Shown one piece after another: positions 36,871-50,500 of a stretch of DNA of 64,000 nucleotides; the stretch's first letter is position 1, and the number at the start of each line of letters is the position of its first letter. The notes under the pieces are model-generated. The model did not search any database. It saw only the letters and a list, made by a program, of their open reading frames with translations, and was not told where the DNA came from. The position numbers and the translations under genes were made by a program. Location: NCBI RefSeq assembly GCF_040954835.1, contig NC_090698.1:50788284-50852283 (forward strand). Reading direction: 5' to 3'. This DNA is from Lepisosteus oculatus. Taxonomy: Eukaryota; Chordata; Actinopteri; Semionotiformes; Lepisosteidae.

Positions 36871-37865
36871 ATCTAGATCAGTGGTTCTCAAACGTTTTGG
36901 ACCAAGTACTGTACCACCCCTGATCAAACTAAAGCATCCAAGTACCACCTACAAGTCATCTTTTCATAGGAACCCCAGAAATTCTCAATGACCAACATGA
37001 CATTCACATACACACACTCACATACACATATAATAAATATTATAATAAAAACTTTATTTGATGTAGCGCCTTTAAAGGTGTCTTTTCAAAGCGCTCTACA
37101 GAAAAAAAACGGGAAAACAACAATTAAAAATAAACAATAAAAAAGCACCATTTCAGTAAGAGGTGTGAGCCTGTTTAGTTGAGCAAAACAGATGTGAATT
37201 CATTTTTCGAGCCTTGATACAATTCACAACACAGTCTAACAGATTTTAAATCGTCAGGCATTTTCTTGATGGCAAAGGTCTCGCGGTGGATGTTGCAATG
37301 CGTCCATTAATTTCTGGATCAACCTCTCTAATTCGTGCAACTACACTGTGTCGGCTTGTCATTGCTCTAGCACCGTCTGTACAAACTCCAACGCATATTA
37401 TCCAGTCGATGCCATTCTCTTCGATTATTTCATCCAGAAGCTGAAATATGTGCTCTCCTGTAGTTCCTGTTGGTAGCGCCTTACAGAACAGAAAGTCCTC
37501 ATGGGACATGCCCTCAAACTCATATCTAATGTAAACGAGCAAATTGGCCAAATCGACGACATCTACAGACTCATCTAATTGCAGTGAAAAGCATCTGCTC
37601 ATCTGAACTTTTTTAAAATACAATTGGTCACTTGCGTTCGTAGCATGCATTCCTATAGAATGGTATAGAATTACATAGTAGCTCTTGTGTCCACTCAAGT
37701 ATTAGCGCACGCTGTATCGTAGTACGTAGGCTGCATATTCGACATGTATTAAAATAGAAAATATGAGAACCCGTCCCGATTTTTCAGTGCACACAACAAA
37801 GTTCCAGGGTCATATGGCGTACCACCTAGCGGCACTACATTAGTTTGAGAAACACTGCTCTAGAT
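36871..37865 (-). mobile_element. hAT (Charlie-like) DNA transposon, defective, with target duplication
   Basis: The inverted ends are CAGTGGTTCTCAAAC (from 36879) and GTTTGAGAAACACTG (to 37857). The flanking 8-bp duplication ATCTAGAT / CTCTAGAT has one mismatch. A minus-strand transposase piece at 37698-37246 has SLQLDESVDVVDLANLLVYI, GTTGEHIFQLLDE and CVGVCTDGARAM, typical of hAT/SCAND3-like transposases, then a frameshift into CIHRETFAIKKMPD. The BED finger and C-terminus are absent. Confidence 0.9.
37032..37105 (+). repeat. SINE-like tail fragment nested in the hAT element
   Basis: The segment AAAAACTTTATTTGATGTAG, then a GCGCCTTTAAAGGTG word and CTTTTCAAAGCGCTCTACAG, is the widespread fish SINE/LINE tail pattern. 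It is preceded by an ATA-rich run. It is short and its family is not certain. Confidence 0.5.
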
Positions 37866-38232
37866 TATACTAAATCCATCCATCCATTTTCTAACCACTT
37901 TTTCCAATTCATGTTAGTGGGAGAGACAGAGTGTTCCAGGAAGCAACGGGCACAATCAGGGTACACCATGGATGGGATACCAGTCCATCACAGGGTAGAC
38001 ACAAGACATAAACATGCAGACACTCACACTTAGGACCAATTTTCCCAGAAGTCAATTAATCTACCAGTATGTTTTTAGACCATGGGAGGAAACTGGAGCA
38101 CCCAGAGGAAACCCACGTGAACACAGGCAGGACATACAAACTCCACGCAGACAGCATCCCAGTTCCAGAATTGAACCCAGTGTTCCGAAGCAGAAATGTC
38201 AACAAGTGCGTCACCATGTCGCCCATATTGTC
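37866..38232 (-). mobile_element. tRNA-type SINE (family 1), antisense
   Basis: Begins with a CCATCCATCCATTTTCTAAC tail, then GGATGGGATACCAGTCCATC and GGGAGGAAACTGGAGCACCC, and ends in the antisense head near CACCATGTCGCCC. It starts within a few bases of the hAT right end. Confidence 0.8.
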
Positions 38233-41200
38233 TATTCTTTTTAGTTTGTGTAAGAAATATTATATGTGTCAGTAAAAAAATCCAATATTCTTTTTTAAAA
38301 CAATCATGTAAAATTAATTAGCAAACTTTAAGTGACATAATCTTATTATATTGCTATAGGAATGATAATGGGTGCATATGTTTTCTCTTTCACACAGTTA
38401 CTGCTTTTAAAAAAATTATCAAAAATTCAAACTGCACCAAGAAGTAGACGAAGGTGCTCACAACTGAGAACCAACCAGTGTAGGAAAATAAAAGAATCCC
38501 ATAGGGAGATCTTCCAAATCAATATATCAGATCTTTTCCCTTGTGTGTCATTTATTTGTTCTCCTTATTTCTCCTCTCCGATATTCAATATTGTCCGCCC
38601 TGTGCTGAGTAGGTCACATCCAGCTAGTTGCTCAGAAGGTCTATGGTGTCCTTGAAGAATTAATTTAGACTTCATGTTTGAGTGACGTAACACCTGTAGA
38701 TCCTGAGACATTATTGATCAGGTGGACAACAAAATTCTGTCTTAGTGTTTAAATATATATTTGTGCAATGTTTCTCTGTGTATTGCAACATTATTAATAA
38801 AGACAACAATAACTTTAATGAAGTTGGACAATACTTTTGTTTTGCTGCGACAGAACTTTGAGATATGCTGTTCACATTTACTGCGAGCCATATTGTATTA
38901 ATTACATTTGTAATATTTTCAGTGTGGTACGCAATTCTCAAATGCACTTTAATTTAAAACTGCTGAGCAGATAAAATCATTGCAAGACTTTTTTAAAATA
39001 CTGTATTTTAAATAGAGCTGTGTGCTATTGTAGTTTTTTATTTCCCTGATCATTAAACATACTTATAATGTAATAATTTAAGTGCCATACAGCAAATTAA
39101 AGTGCAAATGGAAGTGAAATAATTAAAATATCTAGCCTATTTAAAAAACACATTTATCTATGTTCATTCACATAATATCATTCTGGATTACACTCTGAAG
39201 CACTGCAGATTAAACTGAATAAACTTTATGTTTTTTCCTACCTGGTTTAGGGTTGAGTACTTTGTTTCAGTTATTCCCACAGGTAAAGTCTGCACAGATG
39301 CAGATCAGGTACAATCAGGTACATTTCCTGTATTTCCACCAGACATATTAGAGAATGAGCTTAAAAACTCTAGAATCAAAGGTTTTGTGTGAAAAGCTGA
39401 CAGTATACTACAAGTTTCAAAGTAGATGAGCAGTTCCTTGCATCAGCACATTAAAGTTCTCACAAGGATATGTTTTTCATGAAGTGTGATATCATCTTGA
39501 CTAACAGCTGTTGGGTTCTGGGCTTCCAGTTCTTTATACACATCTTCCACTTTGCTTTTGCATTGCATTCAAATTGGAATTTAGAACTTCATACAAAACA
39601 TTTTGAATGCTTATAATGGTTTGATTAGTAAAACCATCATCCTGTACAAGATATTCATTCCAGATTTGTAATAGAGTGACTTTGTTTTGTTGCAGGCTGT
39701 ACCTTTTACAGTTAAAGAATGTGAAACTTTTGTTCACTTTTAAATTATAATGAATTGCAGCATTTGAAAAATAACATGGATTACGTAGTTAACAACACCT
39801 GAATTGCTTTCCTTCTTTTTAGACTCTCTGTTTTACATTTTTGTGGTTGTAAATTCTTACAGTACATTCTGTTTCAACTGTAAATGTAAATACAGGCAAA
39901 TACTAAGTACAGTATTTTATATAACAAGTCCCAAATGTCTTTTTCCTGGCCAGTAAAGAATACAGTATGTGACATTGTTCTTTGCTATAACCAAGCAACA
40001 GTATGTTTCTAAAACTAAATTAAAACCAAACTTTCCTCTTAATGCTGGATGCCATGCCTGGGTTGTGTATAATGCAGCAGATTTTTACTAAACTAAACTG
40101 TGAACAAAACGGTAGCACTGGGCAGTTTCTGGCAACACAGACAAATTCACAAATTGTGGAAAGGAGAGAGCCTATTATATAGAAAAAAGGCTGAATTCCT
40201 GATCAAAATGTATCCCAGATACAGATATTCACAGATGTACTGTAGGGAGTTTACTGTAACAAATTAGAAGGTTTCAAAATAATTAATCTCTCAAGTAATT
40301 AATGAGGGTTAAAAACAACTGGATGGATGGCTTACAGTATATCTACTACTGTAGATGTGATCTTTGTGTATTAAATGAAAACAATATACAGTAACAACTT
40401 GCAGATTTTTTCATTATTGTAGTGATATGATAATACTAACATTTTAATAATATATTACAGGTATTCAATTATTGGTAATGGTTTTTAACAATATACTGTA
40501 CTGAGTAGTTTCAGTCAAAAGCTAAGAGAAGAAGACCAGGTAGAGAGCTAGAGAGCTAAGTGAAAAAAAACATTTATTGAGCACTGACAAGGTCCTTTCT
40601 GCAGGTGCAGCTGAGTAACAGTGGTCCTAGTATGTTAGTTTGAAGTTTAATTTTTCTGTATGAGCTTTATGCGTATTATTTCATCATACTACGTCATGCG
40701 GTGTACAATGTTTCCACATTTGGAATTGTCTGGATGAAAAAGCACATGATTGTTCTTTCTAATGCTGTGTGAACACACAAAACCAAAACAAATATCAGAT
40801 TGTTCATTATATTTTTTTTCACTGCATTTAATTTAGCAAAGTTGGTACTTACCTACACAAAGCACTCTTTCGGACAGCTTGAGTCTTTTATCTGAGACTT
40901 GACCTGTGCTCCACTGAAAACAAGTTCAAGAGGAGTGATGTCAACTTTGCCCCTGGACTGAATCACAGAATCACAAGCTACAGTTTTTTACACATGGGAT
41001 TTTGACCAGCTATGGTTATTCTTTTAAAATCATCAATGCGCTTGGATTTACTGATGTGTGGATTTTGATCTTTGAATAAAATGAAACCACTTGAGGCGTG
41101 GTTTGGTAATGGGTTAAATACTAAAGACCGACACGGGGGTAAGAAAAGTGCTCTACATTTTTTTCATTGCAAAGAAGTTTTAAATATCTCATTCTAATTG

Positions 41201-43300
41201 AAAATGTAATTGATTTGCTTGCTTTTTAAGACTTTTATTTAGCCTTCGGTCAATTCTTAATGTCAAAAATACCCTACTTCAAAGAGACATCACAACAGCT
41301 TCAGCATAAAGACTTTACGCAGACTCTCTTTCGGCGGCTTACTGCTGTTTCTGACTAAACAGTTCGTAACAGTTGACCGGTTTATTATGAACATATGCAA
41401 GAAAAAATTACACTTGACCAGACACTCCCATGATTAACGTTTTCTTTTCTTTCTGCAGAGGACCAAGTGTTTACACATCAGGCAACAAAACTGAGGGAAA
41501 ACTCTGAAACTCACAAAATGATACTAATTGACTTTTTAAGAGCTGAAAACAAATGATAGAGTTGGGAACCACTTCTTTATATTCACAGTGCATTGAAACT
41601 ACAAATTTCTTCATTCTTTCATAAATGTCTTCCAGACATAACAAAGAGCATTTCAGGTGCTTACCAGTATCAGAGTTCAGAGAATAAAAACCCTAAGCCA
41701 TGATTCTCGTATCTTCTTTCAAGAAACGGTTGAAGGAAAAATGCATTTAAACCATGAAATGTTTTTAAGGAACTAAAAGTCATTTTTTCAAAGTAAAGAA
41801 GTACTGTTTAACTGTTATTGAAACTTGTAAGAGCTAATTTCCATCTTGCATTTTGCATATACTGTAGAGTGACATGCAGGAGACATACAGTAGGTGAATA
41901 AGGTGTTGCAGAAGGAAGAACAGGTCCTAGTTGTAACTGGAGACTCAGGGGGTGTGATATTATCAGGGTGAGTCAAGGCAAGGATTCATTATGGTTGCAA
42001 ATCATTTACGTCTGAGTCTAATGAGATGCAGGGAAATATTTATGGAATTAAGTCTTGGTTCTTTTGTGGTTTCTTCAGTCAAAGAGCAGATGCAAAATTT
42101 GACTTGGAGATTTGGAGGAGTTCTGCGGAAAGACTGTTGTGACAGATTAGGTGATGAAATAATCATCTCCTGGTTTCAGCAGGAGATCCCTGTTAGGTGC
42201 TGCATGCCCAAAAATAACAGAAAGGTTGCAGGGGCAGGCCATTATAAAGAGTGGATAGTAAAAGCAGCAAGTATAGAATACTAAAAATAAGCAATTCATC
42301 CAATCTGTATGTATCCTTCCAGAGATCACTGATGGGTTTGGACACAGCATGGTAGAATGTAATACTGTATATTGTAACTAGTGCTGGAAAGGTGTCACAG
42401 ACACTTGATATGTTTGCCTAGTTAAACAGAAGTGGATGAGATACGTTTTGCTCTTTTCCTAAATATTTTACTAAAACCTTGATTAAACATATTCCAATTA
42501 ACCCTTGTGGGTAGAGCTCAGTCTTTCTGAAAACCATCTAAAAATGTGCACACGGTCAATAGAGTATTCATACATTACTCAGAAACCAGATGGATGCTGT
42601 ACATTGGTGGTGGTGGAAGGGAGTTCCCATTACCTTTAAAGTGCTCTGAGTGGGGTGTCCAGAAAAAGCACTATATACTGTAAATGTAAGGAATTATTCA
42701 TTATTACTAGTATAAACTCCTATGATTAAAATAACAACAGCCAATAGTTTCAAGGCTGAAAATGTCTTCTTCAGAATCATCTGTAGATGTACACAAGGTA
42801 AGAGTAATGACCCTTCAAACCCAGTCTTGCACTTATTATTTTGAAATTATTATTAATTTTATGATTTTTTTTTTCCATTAAGGGCATTCAGACTTGTTAT
42901 TGCATTTAAAAATCAATATAATTAATATAAACATATTTATTAGAATATATTGTATTGTATATAATAATATACATACTGTAATACTCTATGTTGTGGTAGG
43001 CCAGCTTATGATGCTGCTGTATTTAAAGTTGACCTGCCACTATATGCTGCTACTGCACATGGTCTCTAATTACATGTAATAGCTACACTAGAAGTTATTG
43101 ACTTAGTTATTGGATAATCTCAGAGGGGTGGAATTAGGCTTTTATTTGGAATTTATAAGGTTTAAATGGATGTAGTGGTAGCTGATTTTTGAGTGCTTTT
43201 ATTTCCGTTGTGAAACCTTGAAAAGCTTTAAAAATAGAACCTCCTGGACTTCACTTCTTGACCATCATGTGTTTTCGTGCATGCAAAACTTTGGGTAAAC
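38233..43300. other. Intergenic DNA, no gene recognised
   Basis: AT-rich, with many TACAGTA/TACTGTA words. A 97-codon open stretch at 41991-42284 has no recognisable domain. A SINE tail lies at 42588-42716. Nothing else is supported. Confidence 0.65.
42588..42716 (+). mobile_element. 5S-type SINE tail fragment
   Basis: GATGGATGCTGTACATTGG, the GGTGGTGGTGG run, TTTAAAGTGCTCTGAGTG and GTGTCCAGAAAAAGC match the tail of the copy at 1549. Head and body are absent. Confidence 0.8.
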
Positions 43301-43715
43301 CAGTGTTAATATTGTGTAATGACACGGCAAGGTGAAAAAAGTTGCGTCCGACTCGGAGCTGACAAGCAGGACTCGGGCAACAGCGAGGTTGGGAAAATAC
43401 CACAATAAAAGTGCAAAATGGAGCTTAAATGAAAGAGAAAGACAAAATTAAGGGCGGCAAAATGGTAGTTGCAAAGAACAAAGAAAGCGCTGAATATAAT
43501 TAAGTAAACGCAAAACCGTAGAAGGGACGGGACGAAAACTGGCAAAATATGACAAAGCCCTGAGTGAAGGGCGAGGGAAGTATTTAAAGAAAATTGGCAC
43601 AAATAATTAAATAATATATGAATTAGCTGCCCGCTGGGACGCTGGGAAAGTCTACCCGGAAGGTGTGCTGTCCTGCGTGCTGCCGCTAGACCAATCACCG
43701 CCGCCTTCTTCCAAT
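43300..43715. repeat. Unidentified GC-richer block, probably a repeat
   Basis: Base composition and CpG content stand out from the flanks (GTTGCGTCCGACTCGGAG, GAAGGGACGGGACG). A 166-codon minus-strand open frame that starts here has no recognisable domain and runs into the adjacent SINE. It is likely an unnamed mobile element; the boundary is a guess. Confidence 0.4.
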
Positions 43716-43990
43716 TTGTGGGGGAGACGGAGCCTGTACCGGCAAGCAACGGGCACAAGGTAAAGTCCCTACATATGACATACTTAACACAAATACGCAC
43801 CCTCACAAACGGATGGTTTTCCCAGAAAATAATTACCCCTCCAGTATCTTTTCACAGTGTGGGAAGAAACTCACAAACAGAGCACACCAGCATATAAATC
43901 CCACACAAGAGCACACCAGGTTCAGATTTAAACCAAGCGCACTAGCGCTACAAGCCAGCAACGCTAACCACTGCGCTACCATGCCGCCCG
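43715..43990 (-). mobile_element. tRNA-type SINE (family 1), antisense, partial
   Basis: Shares GGCAAGCAACGGGCACAAGG, TTTTCCCAGAAAATAATTAC and GTGGGAAGAAACTCAC with the other antisense copies. It ends at the head, CTAACCACTGCGCTACCATG, which is the inverse of the A-box region. Confidence 0.8.
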
Positions 43991-44379
43991 TTAAATATGT
44001 TATATAAATATAAATATTTTTAATATGGAATAAAAGCTTATCGACCCTCCCCATTTCTAGCAAAGGCTTTAAAAACAGGATAAAACATGACATGACTTCG
44101 TTCAAGTTTTAAAATTCACTGCTATCAACAAGAGCACTGAACTCATCAAGCTTGCATACTGTATGTGTTGAGCCAAGAAGCAAAACTTCAGTCTTACCAC
44201 AATTTAGCTTTGTTTTGTTGCACCCTTATATTAATATCAGACATGGATCTCATAAGATGCAAAATGCAACATTAGTACCGTAGATGATTCATTTTGCAAG
44301 TCAACTGTCAACATAACAATGAAACTCAAGTCCTTGAGACAGCATAAAAAATAAAATTCCCAGTGTTATGACTCTGCTG

Positions 44380-46240
44380 TGTGCAAGACAGTCATCTGGT
44401 CAGAATCCAAGAGCTAGGGATACTAGACTTTTGGAGGCTTCTGATGATGCCAGAGGAATTGAATCTCTCTGGAAATCTCTCTGGAAACATCCGGGTCTGC
44501 AGTATTGAGTGACAGAAGAAGCCGCAGTGGAGACTGGCAGAGATCAGGTAGTAACAGTAAGAGTCACAACAGAATCAGGCAGCAAACTAGCAATAGACTG
44601 ACATTACCTTAGAAATCACAGCAGAGGCTGATGGCAGACTAGTAGTAGCCATTGCAGTTACTACAGAGTACAGTATGTGCACCTACTCCTGTAGGTGAAG
44701 GGTTTGCTCCACGGAGCCGGCCAAGCAGAACGCACATTGAGGAAGTGGACTGGTCAAGCTGCCCACTCTCGGGGATGGGGGGTCTACTCCAGAAACCAGG
44801 CCAAACATGTTCTATCAGGGTGGACTACAGGAGAAGCGCCCTGGGTTGGGCAGAGCAGTGCAGTAACTGGCTGCCAGCTTGTATCAGACAGAAGTAAAAA
44901 CAGCAGAGGTTGGCTGCTAATTAGTAGAGGCTGTAGCTATCACTGCGGGCTGATGCAGAGACTACCTGCCGGCTTGCAGCAGACCAGAATAGCTCTAGAT
45001 GTTGCATAAGAGATGGACTGCTGAATGGTAGCAGACTGGTGAAGCTACGGCAGGCTAGTGTGGGGGAATAAAGAGTCTGCATTTGGAGCCAGAATGGACA
45101 GGAAGCTCATCATCCAAGCAGTCTGCGGGTAGTGCACCATGATTCAGGCTGATCAGGCCAGTGCGTGTTGTCAGGGCGGACTTCAGAAGGCACCCTGACC
45201 CAGAACGAGCAGTGTGTCTACTGAAGACCAGGACCAGTGCAAGACCAGTTCCAGAAAGAGATGCAAGTGACACGATGCCAGTTTGTAGCGGACCAGATGG
45301 CTGTCTAAACCGCTGCATCTGGTGAAGGTACTGTATAAAGCCTGCAGTGCTCTGATGTAGTAATCAATTGCTGACTGGTAGAGGACTGTGTTGGCTTTAA
45401 AAGTCACAACAGAGACAGGCTGCCAATCTAAAGCAGGCCAGTGAGGCTGCAGAGGTCACAGTGGACCTGGTGAAACTGTAGGAACCACAGTAGGCTGGTG
45501 ATGTTGAGTGGCTACAGGTTTACAGGGAGCTCCAAGCTAAAGTATGCTAGGTTCAGTGGATGGCAGGTCTAGATGGAAACCTGCAGAGCAGGACCTACAG
45601 TACTGCCACTGGGACCTTGCACAAAAAGATCTCACTCCACTGCTTGAAGTGGAGCAGTTGTTTCCACTGCTTCAGGAGAAGCTTCAGCTGACGGTTTTCT
45701 CTCTTTCTGAGCATCCTGTTGGGAAACCAGTTACTCTCTCTGTAGCTCATCTCTCTTGATATCCATCCTTTAATTGCCATTTTCATGTCACACATGTAAT
45801 GTCATTAGTTTCTCCCCAGATCTGGTGGTTTCAAAGGTGGCAGTGAGGCGCCATCACTACACATTGAGGCATCACCCAGATGGATTTTTAGAAACTAATG
45901 GTAAATGGTAAATGGTTTATCTCTGAAAAAAAAAGTGCTGCGACTGCTTTCTCTTGTGCCTGTACCCAGCTTACTTCAACCCTGCTTTGGACTGATTCCT
46001 GTGTAATGATCCTGGTTCGCTTCCTTGACTATGTCTGCGGATCACCCTTGTGCTTTTACCCTGTGACTTGCTAGCTTGGAGCCTGCTTGGAGCCCTACTT
46101 CATCTTTTAGCTACAGCTTTGGACTGCACTTCTCTGATTGCCTGTTTCACTGACTCACCTGTCTGCTCTGTTCTGCCCACTCACCTGCCTTCACCTGCAC
46201 TAGGATTCATCATTCTGCAGTATTACACTGGTTACATAAG
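44380..46240. repeat. Unidentified GC-richer region with degenerate long-period repeats
   Basis: About 1.8 kb rich in GCAG/CTGC words. Two stretches about 360 bp apart resemble each other: CATGTTCTATCAGGGTGGAC near 44806 and GCGTGTTGTCAGGGCGGAC near 45164, each followed by an 'agaag(c/g)c(g/a)ccctg' segment and an AGCAGTG word. Pieces such as AGTCACAACAGA recur at 44561 and 45399. No reading frame has a known domain. Confidence 0.5.
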
Positions 46241-46329
46241 GATGGGAATTGTAAATAAATTCTTGCGCAACATGTAAACATTCAGTATTTGAATGAAAAT
46301 TACAATATAATTCTATTTTTAATAGAATT

Positions 46330-46985
46330 ATTTAATTTATTTCTTGAGGTGCCTCAAGCGATGGGGGATGCCAATACATGTGTTGGTGAACTTCTACCGC
46401 TGCACCATCGAGAGCATCCTCACCAACGGGATCACCGTGTGGTATGGCAACATCTCTTCGCGAGAAAGAAAGGCACTGCAGGGAATGGTCAATATGGCCC
46501 AGAAGATCATCGGCTGCGGTCTCACCGAGATTAAACAGCTCTATGAGGACCGCTGCCGTGGTAGAATTCTGGCCATCACAGAGGACAGTCATCACCCCGG
46601 GCATGAGCTCTTCACCCCACTGCCCTCAGGCAAGAGATATAAGAGCATACTGTACGGACACTTACCACTAGATTCTTCAATAGCTTCTATACACAAGCAG
46701 TGAGATTGGCGAACACATTTAGCCATCCCCCTCGGACCACATCTACACCATCACCATCTACCTCTTTATGATTTCTTATCTATTGCACATCTCCAGTCAT
46801 TGTTTACGCGTCTGTATTGTTTTCATTCAAACTGTACTGTTTGTATATTGTCTTGATGCACTGTTTGCACTTTGTTTTGTTTTTTACACTTGTTTTACAA
46901 TTGAGAGACTTTCTGTAAGTAAGAATTCCATTGTACCAGTACCGGTTACATATGGCAATAAAGTTCAAGTTCAAGTTAATTTCTC
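46330..46985 (+). mobile_element. L2/Rex-type LINE, 5'-truncated 3' end
   Basis: Reads VNFYRCTIESILTNGITVWY, then RERKALQGMVNMAQKIIG, YEDRCRGRILAI and HPGHELFTPLPSGKRYKS, the typical C-terminal end of L2-clade reverse transcriptase. A 3' UTR ends with ATGGCAATAAAGTTCAAGTT, the usual L2-like tail. It is open for 119 codons, so this is one of the younger repeats here. Confidence 0.85.
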
Positions 46986-47199
46986 TAGCTCTTCCATTAA
47001 AAGATTTGTCTCAAGTAAAATGTCAAGAGCACAGTCATGCACACATATATTGTGTCTGTTTTAGTAATTTTACCAAACTGTGTAACTGTTTGTAAAGGTT
47101 CCTCAATCCAATGTAAAAAATATTGATGTACATTTAAGAACAACATTTAGATAATATTGCTACACCACAACATAGATTTAGACAGGAAACCAAAATTAT

Positions 47200-47545
47200 T
47201 CTGCAGCTAGGATCACACATTCTCCCTTCTCTTAACGACAGACTACTGTTCTTTTAAATTTTCTCCATTCATTGGAAGTTTCATTTCACACCTCTCTGCA
47301 CCCATTCTGACTTCACACCTCTTGATTGGTCTCTCTTTCTGTCCCCTGCTCCCGCCTCTCACTCCTCCTCCCTCCCAACCTTTGTTCTCCCGCTACTTTA
47401 CCTTTGCCTACTGCCCTGTCTCTCTCACACCTGAAGAAGGCTCCACGGCCGAAACGTTGTGTTCTCTTTCTTCTTTTTTTCAGCATGGAATAAACCTATT
47501 ACTTGTTCCTTTGCAGCCTACGCATGCTGACACAGCTACCCACAT
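47200..47545 (+). mobile_element. Penelope-like retroelement 3' tail
   Basis: Shares with 26573-27085 the ordered words TAGGATCACACATTCTCCC, CACACCTGAAGAAGGCTCC, TTTTCAGCATGGAATAAACC and CAGCCTACGCATGCTGAC. The endonuclease part is missing. The family is inferred from the longer copy. Confidence 0.65.
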
Positions 47546-50500
47546 AGATTTAGACAGGCATTTTATTTATGTAAGAGGAAATTATAGAGATATTTTAGCA
47601 TTTATTTATCCTAAGGTTAAAAAATTATTCCAGCAGAGGGCTCTTTACCATTTTTTATGTCCTATATACAGTACATTATAATACATATTATTTGTAAAAA
47701 TATTCCTTATGTATAATATACTGAATGAAGTCCTAAGAGGTTGGAAGATTGAGAAATATTCTTAATTTTTCTCTTTAATCACTATATTATTCATATTTTT
47801 CTTCCCTTGAGAAGTAAATGTATCTTACTTACAATATTGATCAAGCAACTATGTCTTATAGTTTGTGTATCTCTGTTTTTAATTAATGTGTGTTGTCAAT
47901 GACAAGGATTTGATCACAAAGATGCCTTAACTCTCTTCATCTTTATAAGATCAGTTTAATTGCATCATGAACGTTAAAATACTGTGCAATTTTAATAGGG
48001 ATGTATTTATTTAATTAGGGTTCAATGATTTGTTTCTGTCATTTTTTCCTGCTGGCAGTTCTTTTTATTAACTGCCTGGTTTTATTGAAACACACTGTTC
48101 CTTAAGGCCATATCTAATTTATGGTTTCTACTTGTTTATTAAGCCTTTTAGTAACCTGTCCTTCTAATTGAAGCCTGCTGTGCATTGCACTGAAACGTTT
48201 TCAACTGAAAACATGAGCTGAAAAATGAAAAAGAGGACTGTATTTAATACAGCATGGGCCTGAAGCAGCTGTCTGTCAGGATGTCTTCATGTATAACTCC
48301 ATCAAAACAGAAACTTAAAATGTATGTTAGACTTGTACAGTAAGTGAATATAATCATTATGGGTAGTAAAATCAGTAAGAGAAGCAATGTACATTAATAG
48401 TTCACAGTTGTAACTATAAGTTCCAAGATATGTCTTGATGCACAAAAGAAACTACATTAGGGGCTAATGGATATCATCTAATATTCTAAACATTGCGAGC
48501 ACAAATACACATCAAAGAGCCATGCTAAGTTTTGAAAAAATTGCATATCAGGATTGACTTACAGGAAACCTGTCGACTTGAGAATTTCTTCCATCTATCC
48601 CTGAAAAGCAATTTGGTTTCAGTCTGTAGCAAATGTATTATTGTGTGTTAAGGGCAATAATGTACGGAAGAACCTCATGTCTACCGACCCAGCAGCTAGC
48701 TTGGAGAATGCACATTGTCTATGAACAGGATAGTCATTGGCAAAGGAAACAATCTTCTCCTTGTTGCCACATTAGATGGTCTCTGGTCACAGAGGATGGC
48801 AATTTAATCTTTAAGCTATTATCATATAAACAATGAATGTTCTCTAACTTTCAAAACAATATGTGTAATGTATGGAGATTCATTTTTCGTAGATAGAGAG
48901 CTTCAGCCATTATTCCAATGTACAGGTTACTAAAATCTCTCATGCTGGCACAGCAGAAATATCTCATGCTGCTTATGCAGGTAGATCAGGGACAGTGTAG
49001 TGACCCTCTGCCTTCCAGGATACGGTCTGTCCCACACAGCACCATTTTCTTGGTTTCCCTAGACTGTATTGCTGATTGCTGTATTGTTGAAGTAGAATAT
49101 TGAATTCTCTGGTTAAATCACAAACACCTTCAATCACTAGTACAGTTTTTTTTACAAGATATGTAAGTCATGGTTGTATCTTTAATTGTTAATCTGTTAA
49201 ATTTAAATCATACCATTTCTATCAGCTATTTATTCAGATTCTTAATCAACTTATGCATGCAATTATAACTTAAAATTAAATATAAAAAACTGAGCACTCA
49301 TTTTCAAGAAATCACATGACTTTCGTGTACAGTAATTTCAATCAACAAATGACCAAATTATTTGTTCAATCAACAAATCTATCTGCTCACTATACAGAAC
49401 ATAAAAATATAATGCCACAATAATGTTTGCAAATGAGAGGCCATTCAGCTTATTGTTTCACATATTAATATAACATTTAAAATTGACATTACATTATTCA
49501 CTCAATGGGTTGCATAATACAAAACATGAGACTTTTACCATCTGCCTGTGCTTCATTTTACTTCATGACATCTGCATACCAGAAAGTAGAAATCAATTTA
49601 ATAATTCTATCTTTTCTTGCAGCTCACTTTAAATCAGTGTTTGAGCAACAATAAACCTTTCGACAGGGTACATAATAAGTCATACCAAGAACTCCTAACT
49701 GCAGGAAGTTTCAAAGATTCCTTCAGGATTTATCAACCATTACAAGTCAGAAATTAGCTGTAAGTATGGTACATTACTCAAATATCGCATATGAAGGGAG
49801 TGCTATAAGTCATATAATTGTCACACAGATGGTTCTCACTTGTATCTTCCAAGTGGTAGAACTGGTGACTAATCCAACATTACCACTTTCAAACAACCTG
49901 TTTTTTAATCCTCAGTGTATGTGTGCAATAAGCTACAGGACAATAAACAAAAGCAGACACGTAGGAGGGTTATTTAAGTATACTCAGCTCAGTGATATAC
50001 ACACTTTAAGTGAACACAGATGTTGAGACCATGCTGTGAAGCAGATGTAAGAACTGTCTTGCAGAGCAGGAGTTTTCTAAGGAATACCAGACATTTCAGA
50101 TGCCAGGTTTCATTGAAGAACGACTCTCATTGCTGTTTGTGAAATGTAAGGTTTACTTAAAAGCTTTAGTGAAAATGACAGCATCCAAAACTATGTACAG
50201 TAACTATGTCTTACAAACACAGATTAAATTACAACACTAATATTTACAGTATGTTAACATATTTTATTTAGGTGCCTATATTGTTTTTTTCAGCAGACTG
50301 ATTTAAAACATGCAAGTATGTTGTATTTGAATATACAGATTTTCTGCTTAAAGACTAAAGCTGTACTTCAAATAGTTTGAATATCACACAAAGCCAGAAA
50401 CCGGGACTTTAGGAATGACCTATAACCCATTTATAGTATGTGTTAGTTGTTAATGAATTATGAATTGTTTATGAATTGCGCATTTGTCTTAAAGAAATTA

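Noticed and set aside
40850..40920. Possible untranslated first exon of copy B with a GTAAGT donor on the minus strand
   Set aside because: A consensus donor alone is weak evidence; no acceptor pairing or conservation could be shown.
43306..43806. 166-codon minus-strand open frame
   Set aside because: Runs from an unidentified GC-rich block into a SINE; no domain and no splice or promoter context.
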